Under the pieces are notes generated by a model. It saw nothing but the letters and a program-made list of their open reading frames with translations, ran no database searches and was not told where the DNA came from. The position numbers and the translations under genes are program-made. From Streptomyces sp. NRRL F-2580 (GTDB lineage: Bacteria; Actinomycetota; Actinomycetes; Streptomycetales; Streptomycetaceae): a DNA stretch of 31,257 nucleotides. The stretch's first letter is position 1, and every line of letters begins with the position of its first letter. The DNA is taken from assembly GCF_000720115.1 (NCBI RefSeq), contig NZ_JOIR01000055.1:1-31257 (forward strand), written 5' to 3'. This document shows positions 9,502 to 17,018 of this stretch, one piece after another.

Positions 9502-9923
9502 AACTTCGCGATGTCCTTGTGGATCACTTCGGCGCTGTCGAAGTGGTACGCGGCCAGGCGCACCTTGAGCGGATGACCGGCCGGGGCCTTGATGACGACG
9601 TTGGGCGTCTCCTCCACGGTGCCGCCGTAACAGCCGGGTTCGGAGATGAGGGAGCTCCATCCGTCCCCGCCGGCCTTCGGGTCGTTCCACTGCACCCAGG
9701 CGCAGGCCTTGTCACCGCCGGTCGCCCGCACCGAGATGATCCTGACGGAGTTCACCGCTCCGTCGACGCGCTCGTAGGTCACCGATCCGGTGCTGTGGTG
9801 GAGGTTGGCGCCGGCCTCCAGGGGGATCGTGAGGGCGGTGGGCTCGGCCGCGGCCGGGGTCGCCGATCCCGCTAGCGTCACGGCCGTCACGGCGAGGGCG
9901 GCAGACAGGGCAGATATCCGCAT
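9498..9923 (-). CDS. Small secreted protein of unknown function
   Basis: This 141-residue protein has a clear Sec signal peptide: MRIS, a hydrophobic core and an AAA-E cleavage site near residue 26. The mature part has two cysteines (in 'DKACAWVQW' and 'EPGCYGG') that may form a disulfide. It is beta-rich, with 'SVTYERVDGAVNSVRIISV' and 'NVVIKAPAGHPLKVRLAAYHF'. The start at 9923 is preferred over an in-frame upstream ATG at 9956 because GGAGACGG sits at the right distance and the signal peptide then starts correctly. I do not recognise the family. It converges with and overlaps the oxidoreductase gene. Confidence 0.8.
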   Translation of the reverse strand: MRISALSAALAVTAVTLAGSATPAAAEPTALTIPLEAGANLHHSTGSVTYERVDGAVNSVRIISVRATGGDKACAWVQWNDPKAGGDGWSSLISEPGCYGGTVEETPNVVIKAPAGHPLKVRLAAYHFDSAEVIHKDIAKF

Positions 9924-10032
9924 GTTCCGTCTCCACAAGGCTAGTTGGGACGTCACACCCTACCCTGCGGGCCGTTCCGGACCCCGGGCGCGTGCTGTCG
10001 CGACGGCACTCCCGGTGGCAGACTCCTCGGTC

Positions 10033-10308
10033 ATGGCGAACAGCGGGCTGTGGGTCGGCGTCCTCACCGCGCTGACCGCGCTCGGAGCCAGCTGGATGAC
10101 CGCCCGGGCGACCTCCCGCGCGGCGCTGGCCCAGGCCCGGACCACCGCGACGGCACAGGCCCTTCGCGAACAGCGCGACCGGCGCCGGTCCACCTACCGG
10201 GAGATGATGAACTGCGCCCACGCGTTCAACGAGGTCACTTGGCAGATCAACGACGTCGACGCGGCGCGTGACCGCGAGACCAAGGACCAGCTCCTGACGC
10301 CGGCCTGA
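10033..10308 (+). CDS. Short membrane-anchored coiled-coil-like protein, possibly truncated
   Basis: This 91-residue protein has an N-terminal hydrophobic segment (about 5-25, 'LWVGVLTALTALGASW') followed by a charged helical stretch with 'EQRDRRRSTYREMMNCAHAF'. Similar Streptomyces proteins, from memory, are longer (about 150-200 residues), with the helix continuing well beyond this point. The abrupt end at 'DQLLTPA' suggests loss of the C-terminal half. No strong ribosome-binding site precedes the ATG at 10033. A terminator-like hairpin follows immediately. The function is unknown. Confidence 0.5.
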   Translation: MANSGLWVGVLTALTALGASWMTARATSRAALAQARTTATAQALREQRDRRRSTYREMMNCAHAFNEVTWQINDVDAARDRETKDQLLTPA

Positions 10309-10311
10309 ACC

Positions 10312-10326
10312 CCCGACGGTGTCGGG
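10312..10326. terminator. Short hairpin between convergent genes
   Basis: CCCGAC (10312-10317), loop GGT and GTCGGG (10321-10326) form a perfect 6-bp stem in the 29-base gap between convergent genes; it may serve both. Confidence 0.5.
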
Positions 10327-10337
10327 CACCGGGCCGG

Positions 10338-10736
10338 CTAGGTCCGGTCCGGGTCGTCCGCCTGGGGGACGGCCTCCAGCAGCTCGCGCACGTCCAGCGG
10401 CATGACCGCGATCTCGATGCTCCCGCCGCCCTCGTAGGTACAGGTGACGATCCGCGAGCCGGGGTTGATGACGATGCCCTCCTTCACGGAGGGGACCCGC
10501 ACCCCGGTGGCCCGCCCGCCGGGCAGCGGTACGGGCTCACCGCGCTCGGGGACCCAGCGGGCTGCGCCCCCGTCGGCGTACAGCCGCCCGGCCCGCCAGC
10601 GCCCCTCGCCGGCGGGCCGGCGCGCCATCCCGGGGATCCCGGGCACGGGGCCGGCGGCCGTCCGCGCGAGGTGCTTGCGCCGCACCAGCCACGCGGCTCC
10701 GGCGGCCCCGGCGGCGAGGAACACGTACTCGATCAT
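10338..10736 (-). CDS. DUF2550-like single-pass membrane protein
   Basis: This 132-residue protein has one N-terminal membrane segment ('MIEYVFLAAGAAGAAWLV') followed by RRKHLAR and a small cytoplasmic beta domain. The body ('GRWRAGRLYADGGAARWVPE', then 'SRIVTCTYEGGGSIEIAVM' and 'VRELLEAV') follows the order of DUF2550 proteins: short TM, a 'GW..G..RY' strand, 'W.RVF', and a final 'V.....G..IELA' strand plus helix. The match is by pattern only and could reflect a related uncharacterised family. The function is unknown. The start ATG at 10736 begins the TM segment directly. Confidence 0.65.
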   Translation of the reverse strand: MIEYVFLAAGAAGAAWLVRRKHLARTAAGPVPGIPGMARRPAGEGRWRAGRLYADGGAARWVPERGEPVPLPGGRATGVRVPSVKEGIVINPGSRIVTCTYEGGGSIEIAVMPLDVRELLEAVPQADDPDRT

Positions 10737-10784
10737 CCGCCCATTGAAACAGGCCGCGGCCGGGCGGCGGGCCGGGCGGCGGGC

Positions 10785-11423
10785 TCAGCCGCCGCCCAGC
10801 TGTGACGTGCTCGGGACCTTGTCGACGACGTCCGCGCCCGCGCTCTTGCCGGCGTCCTTGACGCTGCTGATGACGTCGTCGAAGGAGTTGATGTCGGCGT
10901 CGCCGGCCTGGCCCTTGCGGAGTTTGCTGCCGAGGCCCTTGAGGGACTCGATGCCCGCCGTCAGCGGGGCCATGGCCTTCGACAGCAGCGGGTCGCCCTT
11001 GGCGTTGTCGGCCGCCGCCTTCAGCCGGTTGTACGCGAACGCCCCCGCGAGGCCCGCCTTGATGAGCGCGAAGGTCCGGCCCTTGGCGCCCTTCTTGAAC
11101 TTGCCCGCGCGGTACGGCTTGACGATCCACTGGTAGGTCGCACCCGCCGCGAGGCCCGCGTTGGCCACGAAGCGCGTCTTGGCGAACTTCTGCTTCTCGG
11201 CGGACGTGCTGGGCGACGGCGTCACCGCGGCCAGTTCGTCGGCCTCGGCCGCGACGGGCTCCGCCGCCGCGAGCGCGGCCAGCTCCCCCATCGACGCGGC
11301 GGACAGTTCCTCGCGCGGGCCGCTGCCGCCGCTGCCGCAGGCGGTCGCGCCGACCATCAGCGCGGTGGAGAGGACCACCGCCGTGACGGCACGGCGGAAT
11401 CGGACGGTCGTGGGTACGGGCAC
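10785..11423 (-). CDS. Putative lipoprotein of unknown function
   Basis: This 212-residue exported protein has a signal peptide ending in a lipobox-like 'GATAC' with Cys29 as the probable lipid-modified residue. Just after it comes GSGGSG, a usual linker next to the lipid anchor. The rest is helical and Lys/Ala-rich: 'FAKTRFVANAGLAAGATYQW', 'YRAGKFKKGAKGRTFALIKA', and a C-terminal 'DINSFDDVISSVKDAGKSAG'. GTG at 11423 is chosen because GGAGGAAACC precedes it and the Arg-rich n-region follows directly. I do not recognise the family. It may share a transcript with the DUF2550-like gene 49 bases downstream. Confidence 0.75.
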   Translation of the reverse strand: MPVPTTVRFRRAVTAVVLSTALMVGATACGSGGSGPREELSAASMGELAALAAAEPVAAEADELAAVTPSPSTSAEKQKFAKTRFVANAGLAAGATYQWIVKPYRAGKFKKGAKGRTFALIKAGLAGAFAYNRLKAAADNAKGDPLLSKAMAPLTAGIESLKGLGSKLRKGQAGDADINSFDDVISSVKDAGKSAGADVVDKVPSTSQLGGG

Positions 11424-11537
11424 GGTTTCCTCCGGGGACTGAGGCGTCCCTCGCAGCCTCACCCCGGCCCCACGGTCCCGCCACTCGCGGGACCCGTTCG
11501 GGGGTTTGCCGTCCGCCAACGCGGCAACACGCGGCAC

Positions 11538-11840
11538 ATGCCCACACACACCCGAGTACACGCCCGAGGAAGCAGTCAGGCCGGGCGGGCCGTCGCACTG
11601 GTGGCGGACGTACTGGCCTTCGTGATCGCCCTGTGGATCCTGATGTACCTGCTGGACGCCAACCGGGGCAACGAGCTCGTGGAGTTCGTCCACGACACCG
11701 CCAGCTGGCTGGCCGGCTGGTCCTACGACCTGTTCACCTTCAGCAAGGAATGGGTCCAGGTCGTCTTCGGCTACGGCGTGGCCGCCGTGGTCTACCTCCT
11801 CGTCGGCCACGCCGTCGCCGGCTGGCTCTACCGCCGCTGA
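11538..11840 (+). CDS. Small two-TM membrane protein
   Basis: This 100-residue protein has two hydrophobic helices: about 18-41 ('AVALVADVLAFVIALWILMY') and about 75-95 ('VVFGYGVAAVVYLLVGHAVA'). Between them lies an amphipathic, aromatic-rich loop with 'FVHDTASWLAGWSYDLFTF', and it ends in 'WLYRR'. The hydrophobicity pattern and codon bias support a real gene, although the ribosome-binding site before ATG 11538 is weak. The function is unknown. It is divergent from the lipoprotein gene and ends 13 bases before the convergent alpha/alpha-barrel gene. Confidence 0.7.
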   Translation: MPTHTRVHARGSSQAGRAVALVADVLAFVIALWILMYLLDANRGNELVEFVHDTASWLAGWSYDLFTFSKEWVQVVFGYGVAAVVYLLVGHAVAGWLYRR

Positions 11841-11853
11841 CGCCGGCCCCGGC

Positions 11854-12936
11854 TCAGCGGCAGCAGTCCGGCTCCAGCCCGGCCGGGAGCGAGGTCCCGC
11901 CGAACACCTCGGTGGTGGCCTCGTCCCCGCCCAGCGCCGCCACGGCGAGCAGCAGGGACCCGGCGGTCCAAGTGGTCTGCTCGACGGGCCAGACCGCCTC
12001 GTCCTGGAAGACGTAGCCCGTCCAGTACATGCCGTTGTCGGCGCGCAGGTGGCCGATCGAGCGCAGGACCTCCAGCGCCCGGTCCGACTCGCCCGTCGCC
12101 CACAGCGCGAGCGCCAGCTCGCAGGACTCGCCGCCCGTCACCCACGGGTTCGGCAGGACGCAGCGCACGCCGAGGTCCGGGACCACGAACTCGTCCCAGC
12201 GCTCCTCGATGCGCGCCGTGGCCTCGGCGCCGGTCAGGGCGCCGCCGAGGACCGGGTAGTACCAGTCCATCGAGTAGTGGTTCTTGTCGAGGAACCGCTC
12301 GGGGTGGCGCCGGATCGCGTGCCGCAGGGCGCCCGCGGCGAGCTCCCAGTCGGGCTGCGGCTCCTCGCGGTGCTCGGCGATGGCCAGGGCGCAGCGCAGC
12401 GCCTGGTGGATGGAGGAGGAGCCGGTGAGGAGGGCGTCGGTGACGGCGGTGCCGTCGGCCTCCCGCTTCCAGCCGATCTCGCCGCCCGGCTGCTGGAGCG
12501 TCAGGACGCACTCGACGGCCGCGTAGACGGCCGGCCACATGCGGTCGAGGAAGGTGTCGTCGCCGGTGGACAGGTAGTGGTGCCAGACGCCGACGGCTAT
12601 GTAGGCGGTGAAGTTGCTCTCGCGGCTCGCGTCCTGCGGCTCGGCGGTGTCCACGCCGTCGGGCCGGTCGGCGTAGGCCGCGTACCAGGAGCCGTCCTGG
12701 TTCTGGTGCCGCGCCAGCCAGGCGTACGCCCGCTCGGCGGCCTCGTGCTCACCGGCCGCGTCCAGGGCCATCGCGGCCTCGGTGTGGTCCCACGGGTCGA
12801 GGTGGTGCCCGCGGAACCACGGGATGGCCCCGTCCTCGCGCTGGGCGGCGAGGATGCCCGCCACCGTCTCGGCGGCCTGCTCGGCGGTCAGTACGCCGTC
12901 CAGGACCAGGTGTTCGGTGCGCCCGGGCGAGCTCAC
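11854..12936 (-). CDS. Alpha/alpha-barrel protein (prenyltransferase / glycosidase-like fold)
   Basis: This 360-residue cytoplasmic protein consists of helical hairpins with repeated 'W....Q..DG.W' style motifs ('AAQREDGAIPW', 'LARHQNQDGSWYAAY', 'DNGMYWTGYV'). That pattern fits the (alpha/alpha)6 barrel shared by prenyltransferase/squalene-cyclase repeats and several glycoside hydrolase families. It lacks the DXDD motif of class II terpene cyclases, so a terpene cyclase role is not supported. With a glycosyltransferase and a methyltransferase in the same operon, a role on a glycosylated metabolite or polymer is more likely, but this is inference. GTG 12936 overlaps the upstream stop in a GTGA, giving translational coupling. 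Confidence 0.75.
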   Translation of the reverse strand: MSSPGRTEHLVLDGVLTAEQAAETVAGILAAQREDGAIPWFRGHHLDPWDHTEAAMALDAAGEHEAAERAYAWLARHQNQDGSWYAAYADRPDGVDTAEPQDASRESNFTAYIAVGVWHHYLSTGDDTFLDRMWPAVYAAVECVLTLQQPGGEIGWKREADGTAVTDALLTGSSSIHQALRCALAIAEHREEPQPDWELAAGALRHAIRRHPERFLDKNHYSMDWYYPVLGGALTGAEATARIEERWDEFVVPDLGVRCVLPNPWVTGGESCELALALWATGESDRALEVLRSIGHLRADNGMYWTGYVFQDEAVWPVEQTTWTAGSLLLAVAALGGDEATTEVFGGTSLPAGLEPDCCR

Positions 12937-13667
12937 TGGGTCGCGCCGACGGGGAGGTGGGGCTTGGTCGCGTACGCCACGAAGCTCTTGCCGATGAGCG
13001 GGTTCAGGGCCTGCTCGGCGAGGCGCGTGGCCAGCGGCTTCTTCATGATGTCCCAGACCAGGAGCTTGTGGTACGCCTTGACGGGCAGCGCCTTGTCGTT
13101 GTCGACGCCGAAGGCGCACTTGAGCCACCAGTACGGGGAGTGCAGTCCGTGCGCGTGGTGCGTGCCGTAGGGCTTGAGGCCGGCGGCCCGCATCTTGCCG
13201 AGGAGCTCGTCCGCCTTGTAGATGCGGATGTGGCCGCCCTCGACCTCGTGGTAGGCGTCGGAGAGCGCCCAGCAGATCTTCTCGGGGCCGTAGCGCGGGA
13301 CGGTGATGGCGATGCGTCCGCCGGGCTTGAGCACGCGCACCATCTCGGCGAGCACGCCCTTGTCGTCGTGGATGTGCTCCATGACCTCGGAGATGATCAC
13401 GACGTCGAAGGAGTCGTCGGGGAAGGGCAGGGCGAGGGCGTCGCCCTCCATCGCGGTGGCGGTGGCACCGGCCGGGGCCTCGCCGGCCTCCTTCATGGCG
13501 GCGAACCACTTGGCGACCTCGCGGATCTCCTCGCCGTTGCGGTCGACGGCGACCACCTGGGCGCCTCTCCGGTAGCACTCGAAGGCGTGCCGGCCTGCGC
13601 CGCAGCCCAGATCGAGTACGCGGTCGCCTGCGGCGAGCGGGAACCGGGAGAAATCGACGGTCAGCAC
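12933..13667 (-). CDS. Class I SAM-dependent methyltransferase
   Basis: This 244-residue methyltransferase has motif I 'VLDLGCGAGRHAFE' (about 17-30), an acidic residue after strand 2 ('VVAVDRN'), 'GDALALPFPDDSFDVVIISE' for motifs II-III and 'LKPGGRIAITVPRY' for the post-motif. It is a Methyltransf_11 type enzyme, usually acting on small molecules, lipids or sugars. The middle gene of a three-gene operon, it starts 75 bases after the glycosyltransferase gene and overlaps the alpha/alpha-barrel gene by 4 bases. The C-terminal extension ('YWWLKCAFG', 'AYHKLLVWDIMKKP') is aromatic and basic and may bind membrane or a hydrophobic substrate; this is inference. Confidence 0.88.
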   Translation of the reverse strand: MLTVDFSRFPLAAGDRVLDLGCGAGRHAFECYRRGAQVVAVDRNGEEIREVAKWFAAMKEAGEAPAGATATAMEGDALALPFPDDSFDVVIISEVMEHIHDDKGVLAEMVRVLKPGGRIAITVPRYGPEKICWALSDAYHEVEGGHIRIYKADELLGKMRAAGLKPYGTHHAHGLHSPYWWLKCAFGVDNDKALPVKAYHKLLVWDIMKKPLATRLAEQALNPLIGKSFVAYATKPHLPVGATQ

Positions 13668-13742
13668 GGGGTCCTGCCTTCGCGGTCGCGGGGGTGTGGG
13701 GCGGGGGTGTGGATGAGGCGGAGGGTCACCGCGCGCGGCAGG

Positions 13743-15056
13743 TCACCGCGCGCGGCGGGTACGGGCGGCCTGCTCGATGGCGGCGCGGTAGTGCGCGACG
13801 GTGCCTTCGGCGGCCTTGGCCCAGGTGAAGCGGGTCAGGACCCGTTCGCGCCCGGCGGCGCCGAGGCGGGCCCGCAGCTGCGGGTCGCCCAGCATCCGGC
13901 CCAGGGCGGCGGCCAGCGCGCCCGCGTCGCCCGGGGGCACCGCGAGGCAGGTCTCGCCGTCGGGTCCGGCGACTTCGGGGATCGCGCCGCCGGTGGTGGC
14001 GACGAGCGGGGTGCCGGTGGCCATGGCCTCGGCCGCCGGGAGCGAGAAACCCTCGTAGAGGGAGGGCACGCAGGCGATCTGGGCGCTGCGGACGAGGTCG
14101 ACGAGTTCGGCGTCGGTGATGCCCTTGACGAAGCGGACGGCGTCCTGGAGGCCGTACGTCTCGATGGCGCGGGCGACCGGCCCCTGTTCGGCGCGCTTGC
14201 CGACGACGACGAGGTGGGCCTCGGGCTGCTCGGTGCGCAGCTTCGCGAGGGCCTCGACGAGGTACACGAGCCCCTTGAGCGGCACGTCGGCGCTGGAGGT
14301 GGTGACGATGCGGCCGGGGACCTCGGCGACGGAGGCGTCCGGCGACCACAGGTCGGTGTCGGCGCCGATGTGCACGACGTGGATGCGCTCGTCCCGGACG
14401 CCCAGGTGCTGGGCGATCTCCTGCTGGGAGGACCCGGAGACGGTGAGGACGGACGGGAGCCTGCGGGCCACGCGGCCCTGCATGCGCGTGAAGGCGTACC
14501 AGCGGCGCACGGAGGCCCGCTTCACGCGGCCCTTCGCGGCGTCGAGGTCGAGCTTGCGGTCCACGGTGATGGGGTGGTGGATCGTCGTGACCAGCGGGGC
14601 GCCGAGGTCGCCGAGGAGCCCGTACCCGAGGGTCTGGTTGTCGTGGATGACGTCGAAGTCCCCCGCGCGCGCGGTCAGATGGCGGCGGGCGCGCAGCGAG
14701 AAGGTCAGCGGCTCGGGGAAGCCGCCGGTCCACATGGTGGCTACCTCGACGGCGTCGATCCAGTCCCGGTACTCCTCGCGCTTGGGAGTGCGGAAGGGGT
14801 CGGGGCTGCGGTAGAGGTCCAGGCTCGGGAGCTCGGTGAGCGAGGCGCCCGTGTCGAGCACCGGGTAGGGCTGCGCGCCGATCACTTCGACGGAGTGCCC
14901 CAGCTGTACGAGCTCGCGCGAGAGGTGGCGGACGTAGACGCCCTGGCCGCCGCAGAACGGGTTCCCCTTATAGGTGAGGAGTGCGATGCGCAGCGGGCGG
15001 TCGCCGTCGGTGGCGGAACCCGCGAAAGGGCTCGTCACCATGGCCTCAGCGGTCAC
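13743..15056 (-). CDS. GT4 family glycosyltransferase
   Basis: This 437-residue retaining glycosyltransferase has the GT-B fold. The N-terminal half begins 'LRIALLTYKGNPFCGGQGVY', with the Gly-rich donor/acceptor loop. The C-terminal nucleotide-sugar half contains 'LVVVGKRAEQG', 'VRFVKGI' and the E-x7-E signature in 'YEGFSLPAAEAMATGTPLV'. The sugar donor is unknown. GTG 15056 is preferred because AAGGGGG precedes it at good spacing and the longer frame upstream would run through the regulatory region. It is the first gene of the operon with the methyltransferase and alpha/alpha-barrel gene, divergent from the KstR-like regulator. Confidence 0.9.
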   Translation of the reverse strand: MTAEAMVTSPFAGSATDGDRPLRIALLTYKGNPFCGGQGVYVRHLSRELVQLGHSVEVIGAQPYPVLDTGASLTELPSLDLYRSPDPFRTPKREEYRDWIDAVEVATMWTGGFPEPLTFSLRARRHLTARAGDFDVIHDNQTLGYGLLGDLGAPLVTTIHHPITVDRKLDLDAAKGRVKRASVRRWYAFTRMQGRVARRLPSVLTVSGSSQQEIAQHLGVRDERIHVVHIGADTDLWSPDASVAEVPGRIVTTSSADVPLKGLVYLVEALAKLRTEQPEAHLVVVGKRAEQGPVARAIETYGLQDAVRFVKGITDAELVDLVRSAQIACVPSLYEGFSLPAAEAMATGTPLVATTGGAIPEVAGPDGETCLAVPPGDAGALAAALGRMLGDPQLRARLGAAGRERVLTRFTWAKAAEGTVAHYRAAIEQAARTRRAR

Positions 15057-15103
15057 TCTCGGCCCCCTTCTCCCTGCAACTTTCGCCGGAGCGTAACCGC
15101 TCG

Positions 15104-15124
15104 GATAATGTAGAACAAGTTTCA
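15104..15124. promoter_or_regulatory. Promoter -10 and KstR-type operator for the regulator/glycosyltransferase divergent region
   Basis: GATAAT (15104-15109) is a good -10 on the plus strand; a weak -35 (TTTCGC, 15081-15086) lies 17 bases upstream. Immediately downstream, TAGAACAAGTTTCA (15111-15124) matches every fixed position of the published KstR operator pattern TnnAACnnGTTnnA. A second small palindrome, CAAGT/ACTTG, spans 15116-15130. The site lies between two divergent genes, so it could control both. Confidence 0.65.
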
Positions 15125-15274
15125 GACTTGATCCGTCGAAGAGCATTGAATCTACCGGCCGGAAACTACACCGTAAGAGGCGGAGCAGGTGATTCGCGCC
15201 ACGACTGCGGCGCCTGCCATGCTGACCGCGGACCAGCCCGGAATCAGCCCGCGCAACGACACGGAACGGGACAC

Positions 15275-15898
15275 ATGACAGCGGAAGTGAAGGCCGTCAC
15301 CACACCGGCGTCGCCTCCCCTGACGGAGCGCCAGGAGGCGCGCCGGCGCCGCATCCTGCACGCCAGCGCGCAGCTGGCCAGCCGGGGCGGTTTCGACGCC
15401 GTCCAGATGCGCGAGGTCGCGGAGGCGGCCGGGGTGGCTCTGGGCACGCTCTACCGCTACTTCCCCTCCAAGGTGCACCTGCTGGTCGCCACCATGCAGG
15501 ACCAGCTCCAGCACATGCACACCACGCTGCGCAAGCGCCCGCCGGCCGGGGACGATCCGGCGGCCCGGGTCGCGGAGACCCTGATGCGCGCCTTCCGCGC
15601 CCTCCAGCGGGAACCGCAGCTGGCCGACGCGATGGTGCGGGCACTGACCTTCGCCGACCGCAGCGTGAGCCCCGAGGTGGACACGGTGTCCCGGCTGACC
15701 ACGGCGATCATCCTGGACGCGATGGGCCTGGAGGGCCCGCCGACCGCGGAACAGCTCTCGGCGGTCCGGGTCATCGAGCACACCTGGCACTCGGCGCTGA
15801 TCACGTGGCTTTCCGGCCGCGCGTCGATCGCCCAGGTCAAGATCGACATCGAGACGGTGTGCCGTCTGATCGACCTGACGGCCCCGGAAAAGGCCTGA
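15275..15898 (+). CDS. kstR: KstR-family TetR transcriptional repressor
   Basis: This is a 207-residue TetR regulator. The helix-turn-helix region ('FDAVQMREVAEAAGVALGTL' followed by YRYFPSKVHLLVATM) is close to mycobacterial KstR, the repressor of sterol catabolism, which has 'VQMRAVADRADVAVGTLYRY' in the same place. The similarity continues in the ligand domain ('LADAMVRALTFADRS', 'ITWLSGRAS'). KstR in mycobacteria is released by acyl-CoA forms of sterol side-chain intermediates; ligand and target set here are not known and may concern other lipids. The ATG at 15275 follows a GGAACGGGA. An exact KstR-type site lies in its promoter, which suggests autoregulation. Confidence 0.82.
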   Translation: MTAEVKAVTTPASPPLTERQEARRRRILHASAQLASRGGFDAVQMREVAEAAGVALGTLYRYFPSKVHLLVATMQDQLQHMHTTLRKRPPAGDDPAARVAETLMRAFRALQREPQLADAMVRALTFADRSVSPEVDTVSRLTTAIILDAMGLEGPPTAEQLSAVRVIEHTWHSALITWLSGRASIAQVKIDIETVCRLIDLTAPEKA

Positions 15899-16317
15899 AC
15901 CGACCGCTGAAGGCGGGGCGCGGGCGGCGGCCGGACGGGGCTCCGGCGGGACGGGGGGGCCGGGGGCCGGAGGGGAAGGCGTGGCGGCGCTTGTGGGGGT
16001 CGGTGTCCGCGTCGGAAATGGGATCAGTGACGCTCTGGGGGTTTCCCGCCGGCCCCATCGTCTCTCCGTGTCGGGCCGGCCCGGAAAGACCGAGGACAGC
16101 CGGGAAACCCCAAAGGAATGGGCCGGGAGTTCGAGCAAGAGACGGGGTGGTGGCATGCCCCGACAGAGCCAGGAACGCACCCGCATCGCTACGCGCTCCT
16201 CGATCACGCGTCCGCCGCCCGTTGTGCGACATCCCGTGAGTTCTCCTGAGCTTTGCTGAGTCCTTTCCCTTGTGGCCAGGGTGTTCCTCCTCCTTCGAGT
16301 GCTCTGTGGTCCGGTGA
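15899..16317. other. Gene-free stretch after kstR with decayed sequence
   Basis: The first ~70 bases are very G-rich and may fold into terminator-like hairpins after the regulator gene. The rest contains no frame with convincing codon bias. It includes the nested inverted repeats at 16038-16111, which are listed separately, and leads into an integrase remnant, so it probably marks the edge of a recombined segment. Confidence 0.45.
16038..16111. repeat. Nested inverted repeats
   Basis: An outer pair GGGGTTTCCCG (16038-16048) / CGGGAAACCCC (16101-16111) is perfect over 11 bp. An inner pair GCCGGCCC (16048-16055) / GGGCCGGC (16073-16080) is perfect over 8 bp. The whole could fold into a long two-part stem or represent the remaining end of an element. 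Confidence 0.6.
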
Positions 16318-16464
16318 CGCAACTTCGGGATTCTTGCCCTCACCCACGGGCCGGACCCGCTCCACCTCGCCGAGGTGTTCGGGCTTGACGAGAAGACCGC
16401 GATGCGTTACGCGGACTCCGCACGAGCGCTACTGGAACAGGCCGCTGAACAGCAGCTTCTATGA
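16318..16464 (+). pseudogene. C-terminal remnant of a tyrosine-type integrase
   Basis: The frame ending at TGA 16462-16464 encodes 'FGILALTHGPDPLHLAEVFG' followed by LDEKTAMRYADSARALLEQAAEQ. This motif is, to my recognition, the very C-terminus of a family of streptomycete site-specific integrases ('..DPLHLA.VF.....TA.RYA..A..LL'). Upstream in this frame a TGA stop closes it at once, and no core or catalytic RHRY residues remain, so only the tail survives. It marks past integration or transposition at this site. Confidence 0.6.
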
Positions 16465-16508
16465 AATCTGCTCGACCGGGACGCACCCTGAAGGGAATAA
16501 TCGGGCCG

Positions 16509-17018
16509 GTGACGTCGACCGAAGCAGCAGCAAGCGCCCTACAGGACCACGCCACTCTCTGGAGCGTGGGAGAAGCCCGTGCGAGCCACGTGGTCGATGC
16601 GGCCTGTGATGCGCTCGTCGCCGGACTCGACACCCCCGGCCTTCGTATCCTTGCCGCCTGCACACGTGCCGAGGCGGACTACGACGTCCACGATCTGCTT
16701 CCCGCAGCACTCGACGAACTCGGCCTCACCTTCTATTCGCTGGCAAGCGATGCCGGTCAAGAAGCCGCCGCCCGCGCCCTCGCACGCCGCATGCTCGCTG
16801 GCGAGCTGACACCTGGGGAGTTCACTTTCCGGATTCACCGGCGCTACGGACATGGGCTGCCCCTGACTGAGCGCCTCGCCGAACTCGACGACGAGTACGA
16901 CGTCCTCGAATACGGCGACAGAACAGTGGACCAGGTCGATGCCGAGATCAGGGCCGAAGCCCGCCGCCTCGCAGGCGACCCCCACGTTCCCGCAGAACCC
17001 ACGGAGACCCCCAGCTGA
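16509..17018 (+). CDS. Hypothetical protein, 'LRILAAC..EADYDV' family
   Basis: This is a 169-residue soluble protein, largely helical and acidic. Recognisable stretches are 'TPGLRILAACTRAEADYDV', 'DLLPAALDELGLTFY', 'AARALARRMLAGELTPGEF' and 'LPLTERLAELDDEYDVLEY'. I recall similar uncharacterised proteins in other Streptomyces but know no function. GTG 16509 is preferred: the 16 codons of the alternative ATG start at 16461 have low GC at third positions and look non-coding, whereas the body has normal bias. AAGGGA lies somewhat far upstream, so the start is uncertain. It sits directly behind an integrase remnant and may be accessory. Confidence 0.7.
   Translation: MTSTEAAASALQDHATLWSVGEARASHVVDAACDALVAGLDTPGLRILAACTRAEADYDVHDLLPAALDELGLTFYSLASDAGQEAAARALARRMLAGELTPGEFTFRIHRRYGHGLPLTERLAELDDEYDVLEYGDRTVDQVDAEIRAEARRLAGDPHVPAEPTETPS

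Noticed and set aside
8428..9690. 420-codon minus-strand open frame over the LLM oxidoreductase gene
   Set aside because: Composition is that of a shadow frame and it has no recognisable domain.
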